Positions 48,940-60,093 of a stretch of DNA of 64,000 bases are shown here, one piece after another. The stretch spans positions 124,001-188,000 of the forward strand of contig NZ_CAKZJO010000055.1 of assembly GCF_936943645.1 (NCBI RefSeq), read 5' to 3'. The translations under genes were made by a program, and so were the position numbers. The stretch is from an uncultured Bradyrhizobium sp. Lineage in GTDB: Bacteria > Pseudomonadota > Alphaproteobacteria > Rhizobiales > Xanthobacteraceae. The notes beneath the pieces are model-generated. The model ran no database searches and had not been told where the DNA came from. It worked only from the letters and a program-made list of their open reading frames with translations. Positions within the stretch are counted from its first letter, which is position 1; each line of letters opens with the position of its first letter.

Positions 48940-49119
48940 GGGAAATCCTCCAAAACTCACGGAAAAAGCTGTCGGCGGTGCTTGTAGGTGGGGCGAGGGT
49001 GGGCGGCAAGGGGGAACATCGGCGCCGAATTCACCCTGGATTTCCGATCTGCAAACGCCACGCTTGTCAGAACCCTCGGGGATGGACAAATTATGAGCAT
49101 CTGAGAGGAGTTACCGTCT

Positions 49120-50208
49120 GTGGCCCATCACGATCCGATCCATCTGATCGCGCCGCGCGCAGGCCTTGCCCAGCTCAACGAGCGTTCCCGCGACATCTTT
49201 CGTCAAATTGTCGAAAGTTATCTCGCGACCGGTGAGCCGGTGGGCTCGCGCAACATTTCCCGCCTGATCGCCATGCCGTTGTCGCCGGCCTCGGTCCGCA
49301 ACGTCATGGCCGATCTGGAACAGCTCGGCCTGATCTACGCCCCGCACACCTCTGCCGGCCGGCTGCCGACGGAACTCGGCCTGCGCTTCTTCGTCGATGC
49401 CTTGATGCAGGTCGGCGACCTCAACGAGGCCGAACGGCAGTCGATCCAGAGCCAGCTCACATCCGTCGGCCAGGCGCATTCGGTGGAGGCCGCGCTGGAC
49501 CAGGCGCTGACGCGGCTGTCCGGACTGACCCGGGCCGCCGCGGTGGTGTTGACGCCAAAATCCAATGCGCGGCTGAAGCACATCGAATTCGTCCGCCTGG
49601 AACCGGAAAAGGCGCTGGTGATCCTGGTCGGCGAGGATGGCCAGGTCGAGAACCGCGTGCTGACGCTGCCCCCTGGGGTTCCCTCCTCGGCGATCACCGA
49701 AGCCGGCAATTTCCTCAATGCGCGCATTCGCGGCCGGACCCTGGCCGAGGCGCGGCTCGAGCTCGAGACGGCGCTGGGCGAAGCCCGCGCCGAGCTCGAT
49801 CAACTGACGCAGAAGGTGATCTCGGCCGGCATCGCCAGCTGGTCCGGTGGCGAGAACGAGGACCGCCAGCTGATCGTCCGCGGCCACGCCAATCTGCTGG
49901 AAGATCTGCACGCGCTGGAGGATCTGGAGCGGGTCCGCCTGTTGTTCGACGATCTCGAGACCAAGCGCGGCGTGATCGACCTGCTCGGCCGCGCCGAGAC
50001 CGCCGAGGGTGTGCGCATCTTTATCGGTTCGGAGAACAAGCTGTTTTCCCTGTCCGGCTCCTCCACGATCATCTCGCCCTATCGGGATGCCGCCGGCCAT
50101 ATTGTCGGCGTTCTCGGCGTGATCGGGCCGACGCGGCTGAATTATGCCCGCGTGATCCCGACCGTGGATTATGCCGCCCGCATCGTCAGTCGCCTCTTGG
50201 GGGGCTGA
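49120..50208 (+). CDS. hrcA: Heat-inducible transcriptional repressor HrcA
   Basis: HrcA represses chaperonin genes by binding CIRCE elements. It starts at GTG 49120 behind GAGAGGAG and is 362 residues. The winged-helix domain reads [23 protein letters not shown], and the C-terminus includes [22 protein letters not shown]. No CIRCE sequence (TTAGCACTC-N9-GAGTGCTAA) is seen upstream, so its own gene is probably not CIRCE-controlled here. grpE follows 98 bases later. Confidence 0.98.
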   Translation: MAHHDPIHLIAPRAGLAQLNERSRDIFRQIVESYLATGEPVGSRNISRLIAMPLSPASVRNVMADLEQLGLIYAPHTSAGRLPTELGLRFFVDALMQVGDLNEAERQSIQSQLTSVGQAHSVEAALDQALTRLSGLTRAAAVVLTPKSNARLKHIEFVRLEPEKALVILVGEDGQVENRVLTLPPGVPSSAITEAGNFLNARIRGRTLAEARLELETALGEARAELDQLTQKVISAGIASWSGGENEDRQLIVRGHANLLEDLHALEDLERVRLLFDDLETKRGVIDLLGRAETAEGVRIFIGSENKLFSLSGSSTIISPYRDAAGHIVGVLGVIGPTRLNYARVIPTVDYAARIVSRLLGG

Positions 50209-50306
50209 CCGGCGTTTGATCCGATCACGGGCGCTTGATTTTCGGCGCCCGAAGCACGATATCCGGGCCAGAAAAATCCCTCGAAACAAGTTTGAGAACA
50301 GAGCCG

Positions 50307-50924
50307 ATGACCGATCGAGACCGGCAACCCGAAGACGCGGCTGCGCCGACTGGCGAGCCCGTGGTGTCAAAGCCCTACATCATGCCCGACGATCCCGAGC
50401 CCGGCTCGGTCGAAACCCTGCAGAAGGAAGTCGCCGAGGCGCGCGACCGCATGCTGCGGACGCTGGCCGAGATGGAGAATCTGCGCAAGCGCACCACCAA
50501 GGAAGTCGCCGACGCCCGTCTCTACGGCATCACCGGCTTTGCCCGCGACGTGCTCGACATCGCCGACAATCTCCAGCGTGCGCTCGATGCCGTTCCGGCC
50601 GAGGCGCGTGCCGCGGCCGATCCCGGCCTGACCTCGCTGATCGAGGGCGTCGAGCTCACCGAACGCGCGCTGCTCAGCGCGCTGGAGAAGCACGGCGTGA
50701 AGAAGCTCGATCCGCAGGGCCAGAAGTTCGACCCGAACTTCCACCAGGCCATGTACGAAGTGCCCGATGCGTCGGTGCCGTCGGGCACGGTCGTGCAGAT
50801 CATGCAGGCCGGCTATACCATCGGCGAGCGCGTGCTGCGCCCGGCTCTCGTCGGCGTCGCCAAGGGCGGCGCGAAGGCTGCTCCGGCCGCGAACAGCAAC
50901 GAGTCGAGCGGCGCGCCGAATTGA
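50307..50924 (+). CDS. grpE: Nucleotide exchange factor GrpE
   Basis: GrpE promotes ADP release from DnaK. From the ATG at 50307 ([19 protein letters not shown]) it is 205 residues, with the long helical dimer region ([25 protein letters not shown]) and the C-terminal beta domain with [21 protein letters not shown] and [14 protein letters not shown]. It is the partner of hrcA in an hrcA-grpE unit, while dnaKJ are 2.4 kb further on. Confidence 0.97.
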   Translation: MTDRDRQPEDAAAPTGEPVVSKPYIMPDDPEPGSVETLQKEVAEARDRMLRTLAEMENLRKRTTKEVADARLYGITGFARDVLDIADNLQRALDAVPAEARAAADPGLTSLIEGVELTERALLSALEKHGVKKLDPQGQKFDPNFHQAMYEVPDASVPSGTVVQIMQAGYTIGERVLRPALVGVAKGGAKAAPAANSNESSGAPN

Positions 50925-50983
50925 GTTTTGGCGTCATTCCGGGTTCGGCTCTTCGAGCCGTCCCGGCATGCAGCTCGAAAATC

Positions 50984-51706
50984 CTACGCGCTCACGGCGA
51001 TATCACCCGACTGAATCCGCTTCACGCCGGCCTTGGCCATGTCGGCCCAGGCCTTTGCCAGTGAGCCCTGGGTGTCGATGCCGCGGCAGGCGTCTTCCAC
51101 CACATAGACCTCGAAGCCCGCCTTGCGCGCGTCCAGCGCGGTCCAGGCGACGCAGAAGTCTGTCGCGAGCCCGGCGACGAAGACGCGCTTGATCTTGCGG
51201 CCCTTCAGATAGCCCGCGAGGCCCGTCGAGGTCTTGCCGTCGGCTTCGAGGAAGGCCGAGTAGCTATCGACGTCCTTGTGAAAGCCCTTGCGGATGATGA
51301 GCTCGGCGTGGGGGATCGCAAGGTCCTTCGACAGCGCCGCGCCGTCGGTACCCTGCACGCAATGATCAGGCCAGAGCACCTGCTTGCCGTAGGGGAGATC
51401 GACGGTCTCGAACGGTTTCTTGCCGGAGTGGGTCGAGGCAAACGAAACGTGGCCGGGCGTGTGCCAGTCCTGCGTCATCACCACATTCGCGAATGCCTTC
51501 GAGATCTTGTTGATGACCGGCACCACCTGCTCGCCTTCCTTCACGGCGAGGCTGCCGCCGGGCAGGAAGCAGTTCTGCACGTCGATCACGAGCAGCGCGG
51601 AGCTCGCATCCGGCTTGATCGAAGCTGCTGCAAAGAGTGCTGTCGGCGCGAGAGTCACGAGCGCCGTCGTTCCGAGCGCCGCGAGGATTTGTCGTCGATC
51701 AAGCAT
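50984..51706 (-). CDS. pncA: Exported nicotinamidase/pyrazinamidase (isochorismatase family)
   Basis: It converts nicotinamide to nicotinate for NAD salvage. From the ATG at 51706 (MLDRRQILAALGTTALVTLAP) it is 240 residues. The start is a signal peptide with a twin arginine (DRRQIL), which suggests Tat export. The catalytic Asp is in LLVIDVQNCFLPGGSL, metal ligands in DWHTPGHVSF, Lys in PYGKQVLWPDHCVQG, and Cys in GLATDFCVAWTALDA. It is transcribed against grpE and dnaK and so interrupts the chaperone region. Confidence 0.92.
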   Translation of the reverse strand: MLDRRQILAALGTTALVTLAPTALFAAASIKPDASSALLVIDVQNCFLPGGSLAVKEGEQVVPVINKISKAFANVVMTQDWHTPGHVSFASTHSGKKPFETVDLPYGKQVLWPDHCVQGTDGAALSKDLAIPHAELIIRKGFHKDVDSYSAFLEADGKTSTGLAGYLKGRKIKRVFVAGLATDFCVAWTALDARKAGFEVYVVEDACRGIDTQGSLAKAWADMAKAGVKRIQSGDIAVSA

Positions 51707-52010
51707 CGTTCGCCTCCCCTTGGGATGATCCAACGGGAACGAAGCCTAGTTCCGTTCGTACACGAACAGAAGCCCGAAAATGCGGCCGGTCTTGGTGAGG
51801 GGTTGGGCTGGCGACCCCAACTCACTGTCGTCCCGGACAAGCGCGCCCTTGAGGCGCGTGCCGATCCGGGACCCATACCCCAGGGAGATGTTTGGCGAAG
51901 ACTCTGAGTGGGACAGCGACCACCCGCAGCCGTGATATCACGCGGTATGGGTCCCTGCGTTCGCAGGGACGACACTGGGTGTGCTGGAGCGCCTAGCGCC
52001 TTCTTCGTGC
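51707..52010. other. Intergenic region between the secreted-protein gene and pncA
   Basis: A 304 bp gap with the pncA promoter region at its left end and the palindromic repeat at 51827-51973. No gene is visible. Confidence 0.55.
51827..51973. repeat. Palindromic repeat (GTCGTCCCCGCGAACGCGGG type), copy 4
   Basis: A 147 bp element begins GTCGTCCCGGACAAGCGCGC and ends CCTGCGTTCGCAGGGACGAC, with the shared core TTTGGCGAAGACT and inner CCCATACC / GGTATGGG arms. Its left end is the GGACAAGCG variant also seen in copy 2, its right end the GCGAACGC type of copies 1 and 3. Confidence 0.82.
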
Positions 52011-52958
52011 CTACCCCTTCGGCTGAATCCCGTCGCGCACCGCGCGGAAGCGGGTGAAGGCGGCCTGCCACTGGTCACGCGGCGCGCTGGCGATGATGCG
52101 CAGCGAGGCGCCGCCGGTCGAGAAGCGGATCCACTGCACCACGGTGACCGGGGTCTTTTCCTTGCCGCTGACGCCGTCGATCCGGGTCTCGAAGCCTTGC
52201 TGTCCGTTGATACGGATCGGCTCGGACATGGTGACGCGCGATTCCCGCACGCCCGGGATTTGCAGCGCGGCCTCCTGGGCGAAGCGGGCGCGGTCGTCGG
52301 CGGCTTGCGGGGTGGCGCCGATCAGGCCGAGGATCATGAACGGCTTCGACTCATAGCCCGCGCTCTCGTTGCCGTCCGCCAGGATGATGCTGGAGCCCGG
52401 CGCCAGCGTGCGGATGTCCTTGAAATCGGCGAGATCGGTGATCTTGAACGGCATCAGCCCGATCTGCTCTTCGGCCGAGACCTGTTTGCGGGTGGAGGCG
52501 CTTGCAAACATCTGCCGCACCGCCTCATCCGTGTAGATCTTGGTCGCATTCTCCGGGATCTGCACCGCGACATAGCCGGAGAAGCCCGCGCCCGGCACGA
52601 TCATCGAATAGCGCTTCACCGCCGTCTCGCCGGCCTTGCCGCTTTCGGTGGTGAAATAGGCAAGGCCCGCTGGGGTCTCGATCTTGTCCTGCTTGACGCC
52701 ATTGGCGCCTGCGGGATTGGAGTTGAAGGCGCTCACGACCTCGCCATAGGCCGCCGGCGGCAGCTCGGTGATCAGCACCTTGACGCTGCCGTCTTCGCTT
52801 TCGAAGCCCGGAAAGGTCTTGGCCGTGTTGAGGCCGACCAGCGGCACCATGCCGAGGCGCAAGCCGGGCGGAAACACGGCGTCGGCGGCGAGAGCCGGAA
52901 GCGCGGAGCTAACGAGAAGGGCGAGCGCGGCGAGGGGACGGATCAGCTTCATGGGCAC
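52011..52958 (-). CDS. Secreted protein of unknown function
   Basis: A 315-residue protein starts MPMKLIRPLAALALLVSSALPALAA, a Sec signal peptide; MKLIRP at 52952 is an alternative start. The mature part is soluble and without recognised motifs. It includes FPPGLRLGMVPLVGL at the start and WIRFSTGGASLRIIASAPRDQW near the end. It is conserved-looking in composition and codon use. It sits divergent from dnaK. Confidence 0.85.
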   Translation of the reverse strand: MPMKLIRPLAALALLVSSALPALAADAVFPPGLRLGMVPLVGLNTAKTFPGFESEDGSVKVLITELPPAAYGEVVSAFNSNPAGANGVKQDKIETPAGLAYFTTESGKAGETAVKRYSMIVPGAGFSGYVAVQIPENATKIYTDEAVRQMFASASTRKQVSAEEQIGLMPFKITDLADFKDIRTLAPGSSIILADGNESAGYESKPFMILGLIGATPQAADDRARFAQEAALQIPGVRESRVTMSEPIRINGQQGFETRIDGVSGKEKTPVTVVQWIRFSTGGASLRIIASAPRDQWQAAFTRFRAVRDGIQPKG

Positions 52959-53348
52959 TCTGATTGGTTCACATTGAGGCCGTTCGATGGTGGTCCACCG
53001 GGCCGCTTTGTCGCGCGTAGCAGCTCTGGTGGCTGCCCGGCCGGGTCCGCCTTTTACCGGGTTTGGGCCGGCGGCAACAGGGTGGGCGGGCCCCGCGGTA
53101 GCGGGGGCTTGCTGATGCCTGAACCTGTTAATAATTCCTCACCCGCAAGTGCGGTGAAGCCCGGATATCGTCTTCCAAAACCCGATGTTTTCGCGGCAGA
53201 AACCTAGCTTCGGTCCTTGCGGGCCCCTCCCCCCCTCCTATATGAGCCTCAATCATCGCAATATCGCGGATGTTTGATCTTAGGGGGTTTCGGTTCGGGT
53301 GCCTTCTGGGCCCAGCCAGCCTGCCGCAAAAACAAGGATATCAGGACC
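52959..53348. other. Divergent region upstream of dnaK
   Basis: A 390 bp gap holding a GC-rich segment with a small hairpin (CCCCGC at 53091-53096, GCGGGG at 53101-53106), an AT-rich island (GTTAATAATTCC near 53127) and the dnaK heat-shock promoter. The last 95 bases are the dnaK 5' leader. No gene is seen. Confidence 0.6.
53216..53246 (+). promoter_or_regulatory. RpoH (sigma-32) promoter of dnaK
   Basis: CTTG (53216-53219), a 17-base spacer, then CCTATATGAG (53237-53246) match the alphaproteobacterial consensus CTTG-N17/18-CYTATNTNNG at every defined base. Transcription should start near 53253, leaving a leader of about 95 bases before the dnaK ATG. Confidence 0.9.
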
Positions 53349-55250
<1,902 letters not shown>

Positions 55251-55494
55251 GCCCCGAGAGGGTGACATGCGGACGGCTTGGACCCCACACGCGCGACCGG
55301 CCTCCTCCCCTTCGGGGGAGGCCGACGTGTCGGGACGAACGGGACGGGTGCCCGTTACGATCGATCAATTTCCAGCCGTTATGCTGAACGCCGCCATGCC
55401 GTCCTCCGCCGTGAGGCGGAAGGCTGCCCATATCGTCGCGTCGCGACGTCGTTTCGCTCCGACTTGAATCGCGATTGGATAGACCGAGCTCAAC
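55251..55494. other. dnaK-dnaJ intergenic region with hairpin
   Basis: A 244 bp gap with a stable hairpin at 55304-55321 (CCTCCCC, loop TTCG, GGGGAGG; a wider variant starts at 55299). No T run follows. A second small hairpin (CCGCC-GTGA-GGCGG) is at about 55409. The hairpins could reduce dnaJ relative to dnaK, as is often needed (inference). No separate sigma-32 promoter for dnaJ is evident. Confidence 0.55.
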
Positions 55495-56622
55495 ATGTCC
55501 ACGTCCACCAAGCGCTGCTACTACGAGACCCTCGAAGTCGAACGCGATGCCGACGAAGGCAAGCTGAAATCGTCGTTCCGCAAGCTGGCGATGAAGTTTC
55601 ACCCCGACCGCAATCCCGGGGACGACAGCAGCGAAGTCAAGTTCAAGGAAATCAACGAGGCCTACGAGGTCCTCAAGGACAAGGACAAGCGCGCGGCCTA
55701 TGACCGCTACGGTCATGCGGCTTTCGAGCAGGGCGGCGGCGGCGCCGGCTTCGGCGCGGGCTTCGCCTCCTCCTTCTCCGACATTTTCGAAGACCTGTTC
55801 GGCATGGCCGGGCAGCGTGGCCGCGGCGGCCGCGAGCGCGGGGCCGACCTGCGCTACAACATGGAAATCACGCTCGAGGAAGCCTTTGGCGGCAAGACCG
55901 CACAGATCGAGATTCCGGTCTCGGTCACCTGCGAGGCCTGCTCGGGCATCGGCGCCAAGGCCGGCACCAAGCCGAAGACCTGTTCGACCTGCGGCGGCGC
56001 CGGCCGCGTGCGGCAGTCGCAGGGCTTCTTCACGCTGGAGCGCACCTGCCCGGGCTGCCAGGGCCGCGGCCAGATGATCGAGGATGCCTGCCCGTCCTGC
56101 TCGGGACAGGGCCGCGTCACCCGCGAGCGCACGCTGTCCGTCAACATTCCGCAGGGCGTCGAGGACGGCACGAGGATCAGGCTCGCCGGCGAGGGCGAGG
56201 CCGGGGTCCGCGGCGGTCCGCCCGGTGACCTCTACATCTTCCTGTCACTGGCCCAGCACCAGTTCTTCCAGCGCGACGGCGCCGATCTGCATTGCCGTGT
56301 GCCGATCTCGATGGTGACGGCCGCCCTCGGCGGCGAATTCGAGGTGCCGACCATCGAAAAGGGCAAGGCCAAGGTGAAGGTGCCGCCCGGAACCCAGTCC
56401 AATCGCCGATTCCGCATTGCATCAAAAGGCATGCCGGTGCTGCGGTCGCGCCAGATGGGCGACATGTACGTTCAGGTCGTGGTCGAGACCCCGCAGAATC
56501 TCACCAAGAAGCAGCAGGAATTGCTGGCCGAGTTCGAAAAGCTGTCAAGCGGCAACACCCAGCCGGAATCCGAGGGCTTCTTCGCCAAGGTCAAGGATTT
56601 CTTCGGTAATCGGGCGAGTTGA
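55495..56622 (+). CDS. dnaJ: Molecular chaperone DnaJ (Hsp40)
   Basis: DnaJ delivers substrates to DnaK and stimulates its ATPase. It is 375 residues. The J domain carries HPDRN in its loop, then a Gly-rich segment ([15 protein letters not shown]), then four zinc-binding repeats ([32 protein letters not shown]) from about residue 146, then the C-terminal substrate domains. It is a full-length type I DnaJ downstream of dnaK. Confidence 0.99.
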   Translation: MSTSTKRCYYETLEVERDADEGKLKSSFRKLAMKFHPDRNPGDDSSEVKFKEINEAYEVLKDKDKRAAYDRYGHAAFEQGGGGAGFGAGFASSFSDIFEDLFGMAGQRGRGGRERGADLRYNMEITLEEAFGGKTAQIEIPVSVTCEACSGIGAKAGTKPKTCSTCGGAGRVRQSQGFFTLERTCPGCQGRGQMIEDACPSCSGQGRVTRERTLSVNIPQGVEDGTRIRLAGEGEAGVRGGPPGDLYIFLSLAQHQFFQRDGADLHCRVPISMVTAALGGEFEVPTIEKGKAKVKVPPGTQSNRRFRIASKGMPVLRSRQMGDMYVQVVVETPQNLTKKQQELLAEFEKLSSGNTQPESEGFFAKVKDFFGNRAS

Positions 56623-56710
56623 CTCGGCTTGACCGTATCGACTTCGGCCTATACGTCTTTATGACCATTTTCTGACACGCCGCGGTCCCGCGGTCCCGTC
56701 CGGTCCTGAC

Positions 56711-57310
56711 ATGCCATTGCCATCGTCCGCGCGTGCGTTGAAGAAGCCTCGTCTCGATGACGAGGTGCGCTTTCTCAGATCGTGGATCGAAAAGCCGCTG
56801 CATATGGGCGCAGTGATGCCGTCGGGCAAGCTGCTGGCGCGGACCATGGCCCATTACGTCGATGTCGATTCGGACGCGCCCGTGGTCGAGCTCGGGCCTG
56901 GCACCGGCGCCATTACCTCCGCGCTGGTCGAGCGCGGTGTCGATCAGAAGCGTCTCGTCCTCGTCGAATACAATCCCGGCTTCTGCGCGCTGCTGCGCGA
57001 CCGCTATCCGCAGGCCAAGGTGGTGCAGGGCGATGCCTATCGCCTGCGTGACACGCTTTGGAACGTGCTGAGCGCGCCGGCGAGCGCGGTCGTCTCCGGC
57101 CTGCCGCTCGTGACGAAACCGATGCTGACGCGGCTGCGGCTGATCCGCGACGCCTTCACCGCGCTCGCGCCCGGCGCACCCTTCGTCCAGTTCACCTATG
57201 CGGTGGTGCCGCCGATCCCGAAATCGCTGCCCGGCGTGTCCACAGAGGCCTCGGAACGGATCTGGATGAACCTTCCGCCGGCCCGCGTCTGGGTGTATCG
57301 CAAGGACTAA
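56711..57310 (+). CDS. pmtA: Phospholipid N-methyltransferase PmtA
   Basis: PmtA methylates phosphatidylethanolamine with S-adenosylmethionine on the way to phosphatidylcholine, a lipid needed for efficient symbiosis in bradyrhizobia. It is 199 residues with the SAM motif PVVELGPGTGAITSAL at about 57-72, plus PLHMGAVMPSGKLLARTM before it and SGLPLVTKP. Linkage to dnaKJ matches my recollection of B. japonicum. An rRNA adenine methyltransferase is the main alternative, but the size and pattern fit PmtA better. Confidence 0.9.
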   Translation: MPLPSSARALKKPRLDDEVRFLRSWIEKPLHMGAVMPSGKLLARTMAHYVDVDSDAPVVELGPGTGAITSALVERGVDQKRLVLVEYNPGFCALLRDRYPQAKVVQGDAYRLRDTLWNVLSAPASAVVSGLPLVTKPMLTRLRLIRDAFTALAPGAPFVQFTYAVVPPIPKSLPGVSTEASERIWMNLPPARVWVYRKD

Positions 57311-57367
57311 TTCCGCCGGCGTTTTCCTTTGCGCGGCGGGCTCGTTTCGCCGAACGCATGGAAGTGG

Positions 57368-57946
57368 ATGTCCGCACCCAAAATCCTGGTCATTCCCGGC
57401 TCGCTGCGCACCGGTTCGCACAACGCGAAGCTGGCGGCGGTGGTCGCCTATGAATTTGCCCAGGCCGGCGTTGACGTCACCCGCATCTCGCTCGCCGATT
57501 TTCCGCTGCCGATCTATGACGGCGATCTCCAGGCCAAGTCCGGCGTTCCCAAGCACGCCGTCAATCTCAAGCGCATGATCGGCACGCATCACGGCGTGCT
57601 GTTCGTCTCGCCCGAATACAACGCCTCGGTGCCGCCGCTGCTCAAGAACGCGATCGACTGGGTCAGCCGCGTGCAGGATCCGCACGAGGCACGCGGCGAG
57701 GTGTTCCGCAACCGTGCCTTCGCGCTCGCCGGCGCCTCGCAGAGTAGGTTAGGTGCAGCGCGTGCGCTACAGGCGCTGAGGCTGATCCTGACCTCCTGCC
57801 ACGCCAATGTGATTGCGAGCCAGCTTACGCTCGCCTTTGCCGACCAGGCCTATGACGATATGGACAAGCTCAAGAACGAGGGCGATATCGCCGCGCTGAA
57901 GCAGCTGGTCGCGCAATTGATCGACATTTCCCAACGCATGATGTGA
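57368..57946 (+). CDS. NADPH-dependent FMN reductase family protein
   Basis: This flavodoxin-fold oxidoreductase family includes FMN, azo and chromate/quinone reductases. From the ATG at 57368 (MSAPKILVIPGSLRTGSHNAKL) it is 192 residues. The phosphate-binding loop GSLRTGSHN and the VSPEYNASVPPLLKNAIDWVSR motif are diagnostic of the family. The physiological substrate is unknown. It precedes pyrF by six bases, suggesting co-transcription. Confidence 0.92.
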   Translation: MSAPKILVIPGSLRTGSHNAKLAAVVAYEFAQAGVDVTRISLADFPLPIYDGDLQAKSGVPKHAVNLKRMIGTHHGVLFVSPEYNASVPPLLKNAIDWVSRVQDPHEARGEVFRNRAFALAGASQSRLGAARALQALRLILTSCHANVIASQLTLAFADQAYDDMDKLKNEGDIAALKQLVAQLIDISQRMM

Positions 57947-57952
57947 GGTGAC

Positions 57953-58663
57953 ATGACGCCAGCCGAGATCGCCCCGAAGGACCGCCTGATCGTGCCGCTC
58001 GACCTGCCGAGCGTTGAAGCTGCGGAGGCGATGATCGCTGGGCTCGGCGACAGCGTCACCTTCTACAAGATCGGCTATCAGCTCGCTTATGCCGGCGGCC
58101 TGCCGTTGATCGGCAAGCTCGCCGACAGGGGCAAGAAGGTGTTTGCCGATCTCAAGATGCACGACATCGGCAACACGGTTGCGCGTGGCGTGGAAAGCGT
58201 CGCCAAGCTGGGCGCGACCTTCCTCACCGTACACGCCTATCCGCAGACCATGAAGGCTGCGGTCGAGGGACGCGGCGGCTCGGGCTTGAAGATTCTCGCG
58301 GTCACCGTGCTGACCTCCTACAACGACGACGATCTGCACGCGGCCGGATATCGGCTCGGCGTCTCCGAGCTGGTCGAGGCGCGCGCGCAGCAGGCGCAGG
58401 TGCTCGGCATCGACGGTCTCGTCTGCTCGCCGGAAGAAGTGGGCGCCTTGCGCAAGATCGTCGGTCATCAGATGAGCCTGGTGACGCCGGGCATTCGTCC
58501 GGCGGGCGCACCGAGCGGCGACCAGAAGCGCATCATGACGCCGGGGCGTGCGATTGCCGCAGGTGCCGACTATCTCGTCGTTGGGCGGCCGATCCTTGAA
58601 GCCGCCAACCCCAAGGCTGCGGCCGATGCAATCCAGGCCGAGATCGCGCAAGCGCTCGGCTAG
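57953..58663 (+). CDS. pyrF: Orotidine 5'-phosphate decarboxylase
   Basis: PyrF decarboxylates OMP to UMP, the last step of pyrimidine synthesis. It is 236 residues with [18 protein letters not shown], the catalytic Asp-x-Lys-x-x-Asp in [26 protein letters not shown], and DYLVVGRPI at the phosphate site. It is followed by the DUF1330 gene 27 bases later. Confidence 0.97.
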   Translation: MTPAEIAPKDRLIVPLDLPSVEAAEAMIAGLGDSVTFYKIGYQLAYAGGLPLIGKLADRGKKVFADLKMHDIGNTVARGVESVAKLGATFLTVHAYPQTMKAAVEGRGGSGLKILAVTVLTSYNDDDLHAAGYRLGVSELVEARAQQAQVLGIDGLVCSPEEVGALRKIVGHQMSLVTPGIRPAGAPSGDQKRIMTPGRAIAAGADYLVVGRPILEAANPKAAADAIQAEIAQALG

Positions 58664-58690
58664 AGCAACAAAGAAGCAGGGAGAAGAACA

Positions 58691-59002
58691 ATGGCAAAGG
58701 GCTACTGGGTCGGGCGCGTCGACGTGAACAGTGACGAGGGCTACAAGCCCTACGCTGTCGCCAACGGTCCGATCTTCAAGAAATGGGGCGGCCGCTTCGT
58801 CGTCCGCGGCGGCAAGTTCACCACCGTCGAAGGTGCCAGCCGTACCCGCAACGTCGTGATCGAATTCCCGGACTACGAGACCGCGATCGCCTGCTACAAC
58901 TCGCCGGAATATCAGGCCAACATCAAGGTGCGCCAACCGCACTCGATCGCCGACCTCATCATCATCGAGGGCTATGACGGCCCGCAGCCGGCGGACGGTT
59001 GA
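58691..59002 (+). CDS. DUF1330 family protein
   Basis: A 103-residue ferredoxin-like alpha/beta-barrel-type protein beginning MAKGYWVGRVDVNSDEGYKPY. Motifs FVVRGGKFTTVEG and PDYETAIACYNSPEYQ are the DUF1330 hallmarks. Function is unknown; many members are in stress or detoxification settings. A GGGAGAAG ribosome site precedes the ATG. Confidence 0.93.
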   Translation: MAKGYWVGRVDVNSDEGYKPYAVANGPIFKKWGGRFVVRGGKFTTVEGASRTRNVVIEFPDYETAIACYNSPEYQANIKVRQPHSIADLIIIEGYDGPQPADG

Positions 59003-59008
59003 GGTTCT

Positions 59009-59174
59009 CTCTTACCCTCCCCTGGAGGGGGAGGGTCGATCGCGCGAAGCGCGAGCGGGGTGGGGTGATCTCTCAACACGGACACTGTGCGTGGAGGAGA
59101 GACCGTCACCCCACCCCGCTGCGCATTCCGCTTCGCTGCATGCTCAGCGACCCTCCCCCTCCAGGGGAGGTTTA
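59009..59174. repeat. Palindromic repeat (CTTACCCTCCCCTGGAGG type), copy 1
   Basis: A 166 bp element begins CTCTTACCCTCCCCTGGAGG and ends CCTCCAGGGGAGGTTTAAG, with internal arms CGGGGTGGGGTGA and TCACCCCACCCCG. A truncated second copy is at 63879-64000. It lies between DUF1330 and dapB. These are typical Bradyrhizobium intergenic mosaic elements. Confidence 0.85.
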
Positions 59175-59254
59175 AGAGGCGCCGCGGCCCCTGATCCCCT
59201 TCGGTTGCCGGAACTGCGTCCCCCCGCTACAACGGCCCCGAAGAGGATCACACG

Positions 59255-60070
59255 ATGTCCGACATGCGCTTGATTGTTGCAGGAGCCGGCGGCCGGATGG
59301 GCCGCGCGCTGGTGCGGGCGATTGCCGACACCAAGGGCGCCGTGCTGGCAGGCGCGCTGGAGGCACCGGGCTCGGAGCTGCTCGGCAAGGATGCCGGCGT
59401 GCTCGCAGGGCTTCCCGCCAACGGCATCAAGCTCTCGGCCGATCTCTGGGCGATGTCGAAGGAGGCCGACGGCATCCTCGATTTTACCGTCCCGGCCGCG
59501 ACCATCGCCAATGTCGCGATCGCCGCCGAGCGGGGCATCGTCCATGTCGTCGGCACCACCGGATTGTCGGGCTCCGACAATGCCGTGATCAAGAGCGTCA
59601 CCAATCGCGCCGTCGTCGTGCAGTCGGGCAATATGAGCCTCGGCGTCAACCTGCTCGCCGCCGTGGTCAAGCGCGTCGCCAAGGCACTCGACCAGAGCTT
59701 CGATATCGAGATCGTCGAGACCCATCATCGCATGAAGGTCGATGCGCCCTCCGGCACCGCGCTCATGCTGGGCCAGGCTGCGGCCAGCGGCCGCGACGTC
59801 ACGCTCGATGATCATTCGGAGCGTGGCCGCGACGGGATCACCGGCGCGCGCAGGCCGGGCAATATCGGTTTCGCCTCCTTGCGCGGCGGCACCGTGGCCG
59901 GCGATCACAGCGTCACCTTCCTCGGCCGGTTCGAGCGCCTGACGCTGTCGCATCAGGCCGAAGACCGCATGCTGTTTGCCCACGGCGCGCTGAAGGCGGC
60001 GCTGTGGGCGCATGGCAAGAAGCCGGGGCACTATTCCATGGCCGACGTGCTCGGCCTCGCCGATATCTGA
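59255..60070 (+). CDS. dapB: 4-hydroxy-tetrahydrodipicolinate reductase
   Basis: DapB reduces hydroxy-tetrahydrodipicolinate with NAD(P)H in lysine and diaminopimelate synthesis. It is 271 residues. The Rossmann motif [18 protein letters not shown] is near the start, GTTGLSG follows the middle, and the catalytic His-Lys are in [16 protein letters not shown]. gpmA starts 23 bases after its stop. Confidence 0.97.
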   Translation: MSDMRLIVAGAGGRMGRALVRAIADTKGAVLAGALEAPGSELLGKDAGVLAGLPANGIKLSADLWAMSKEADGILDFTVPAATIANVAIAAERGIVHVVGTTGLSGSDNAVIKSVTNRAVVVQSGNMSLGVNLLAAVVKRVAKALDQSFDIEIVETHHRMKVDAPSGTALMLGQAAASGRDVTLDDHSERGRDGITGARRPGNIGFASLRGGTVAGDHSVTFLGRFERLTLSHQAEDRMLFAHGALKAALWAHGKKPGHYSMADVLGLADI

Positions 60071-60093
60071 TCGAAACCAACGGAAAGCAGTCA

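Noticed and set aside
48940..49119. CIRCE operator upstream of hrcA
   Set aside because: I looked for TTAGCACTC-N9-GAGTGCTAA and found no match. A CTTG at about 49070 also lacks a proper sigma-32 -10 partner.
50935..50990. Another complete GTCATTCC repeat after grpE
   Set aside because: Only the left end and a short hairpin (CGGCTCTTCGAGCCG) are present, with no matching right arm; treated as a decayed relic.
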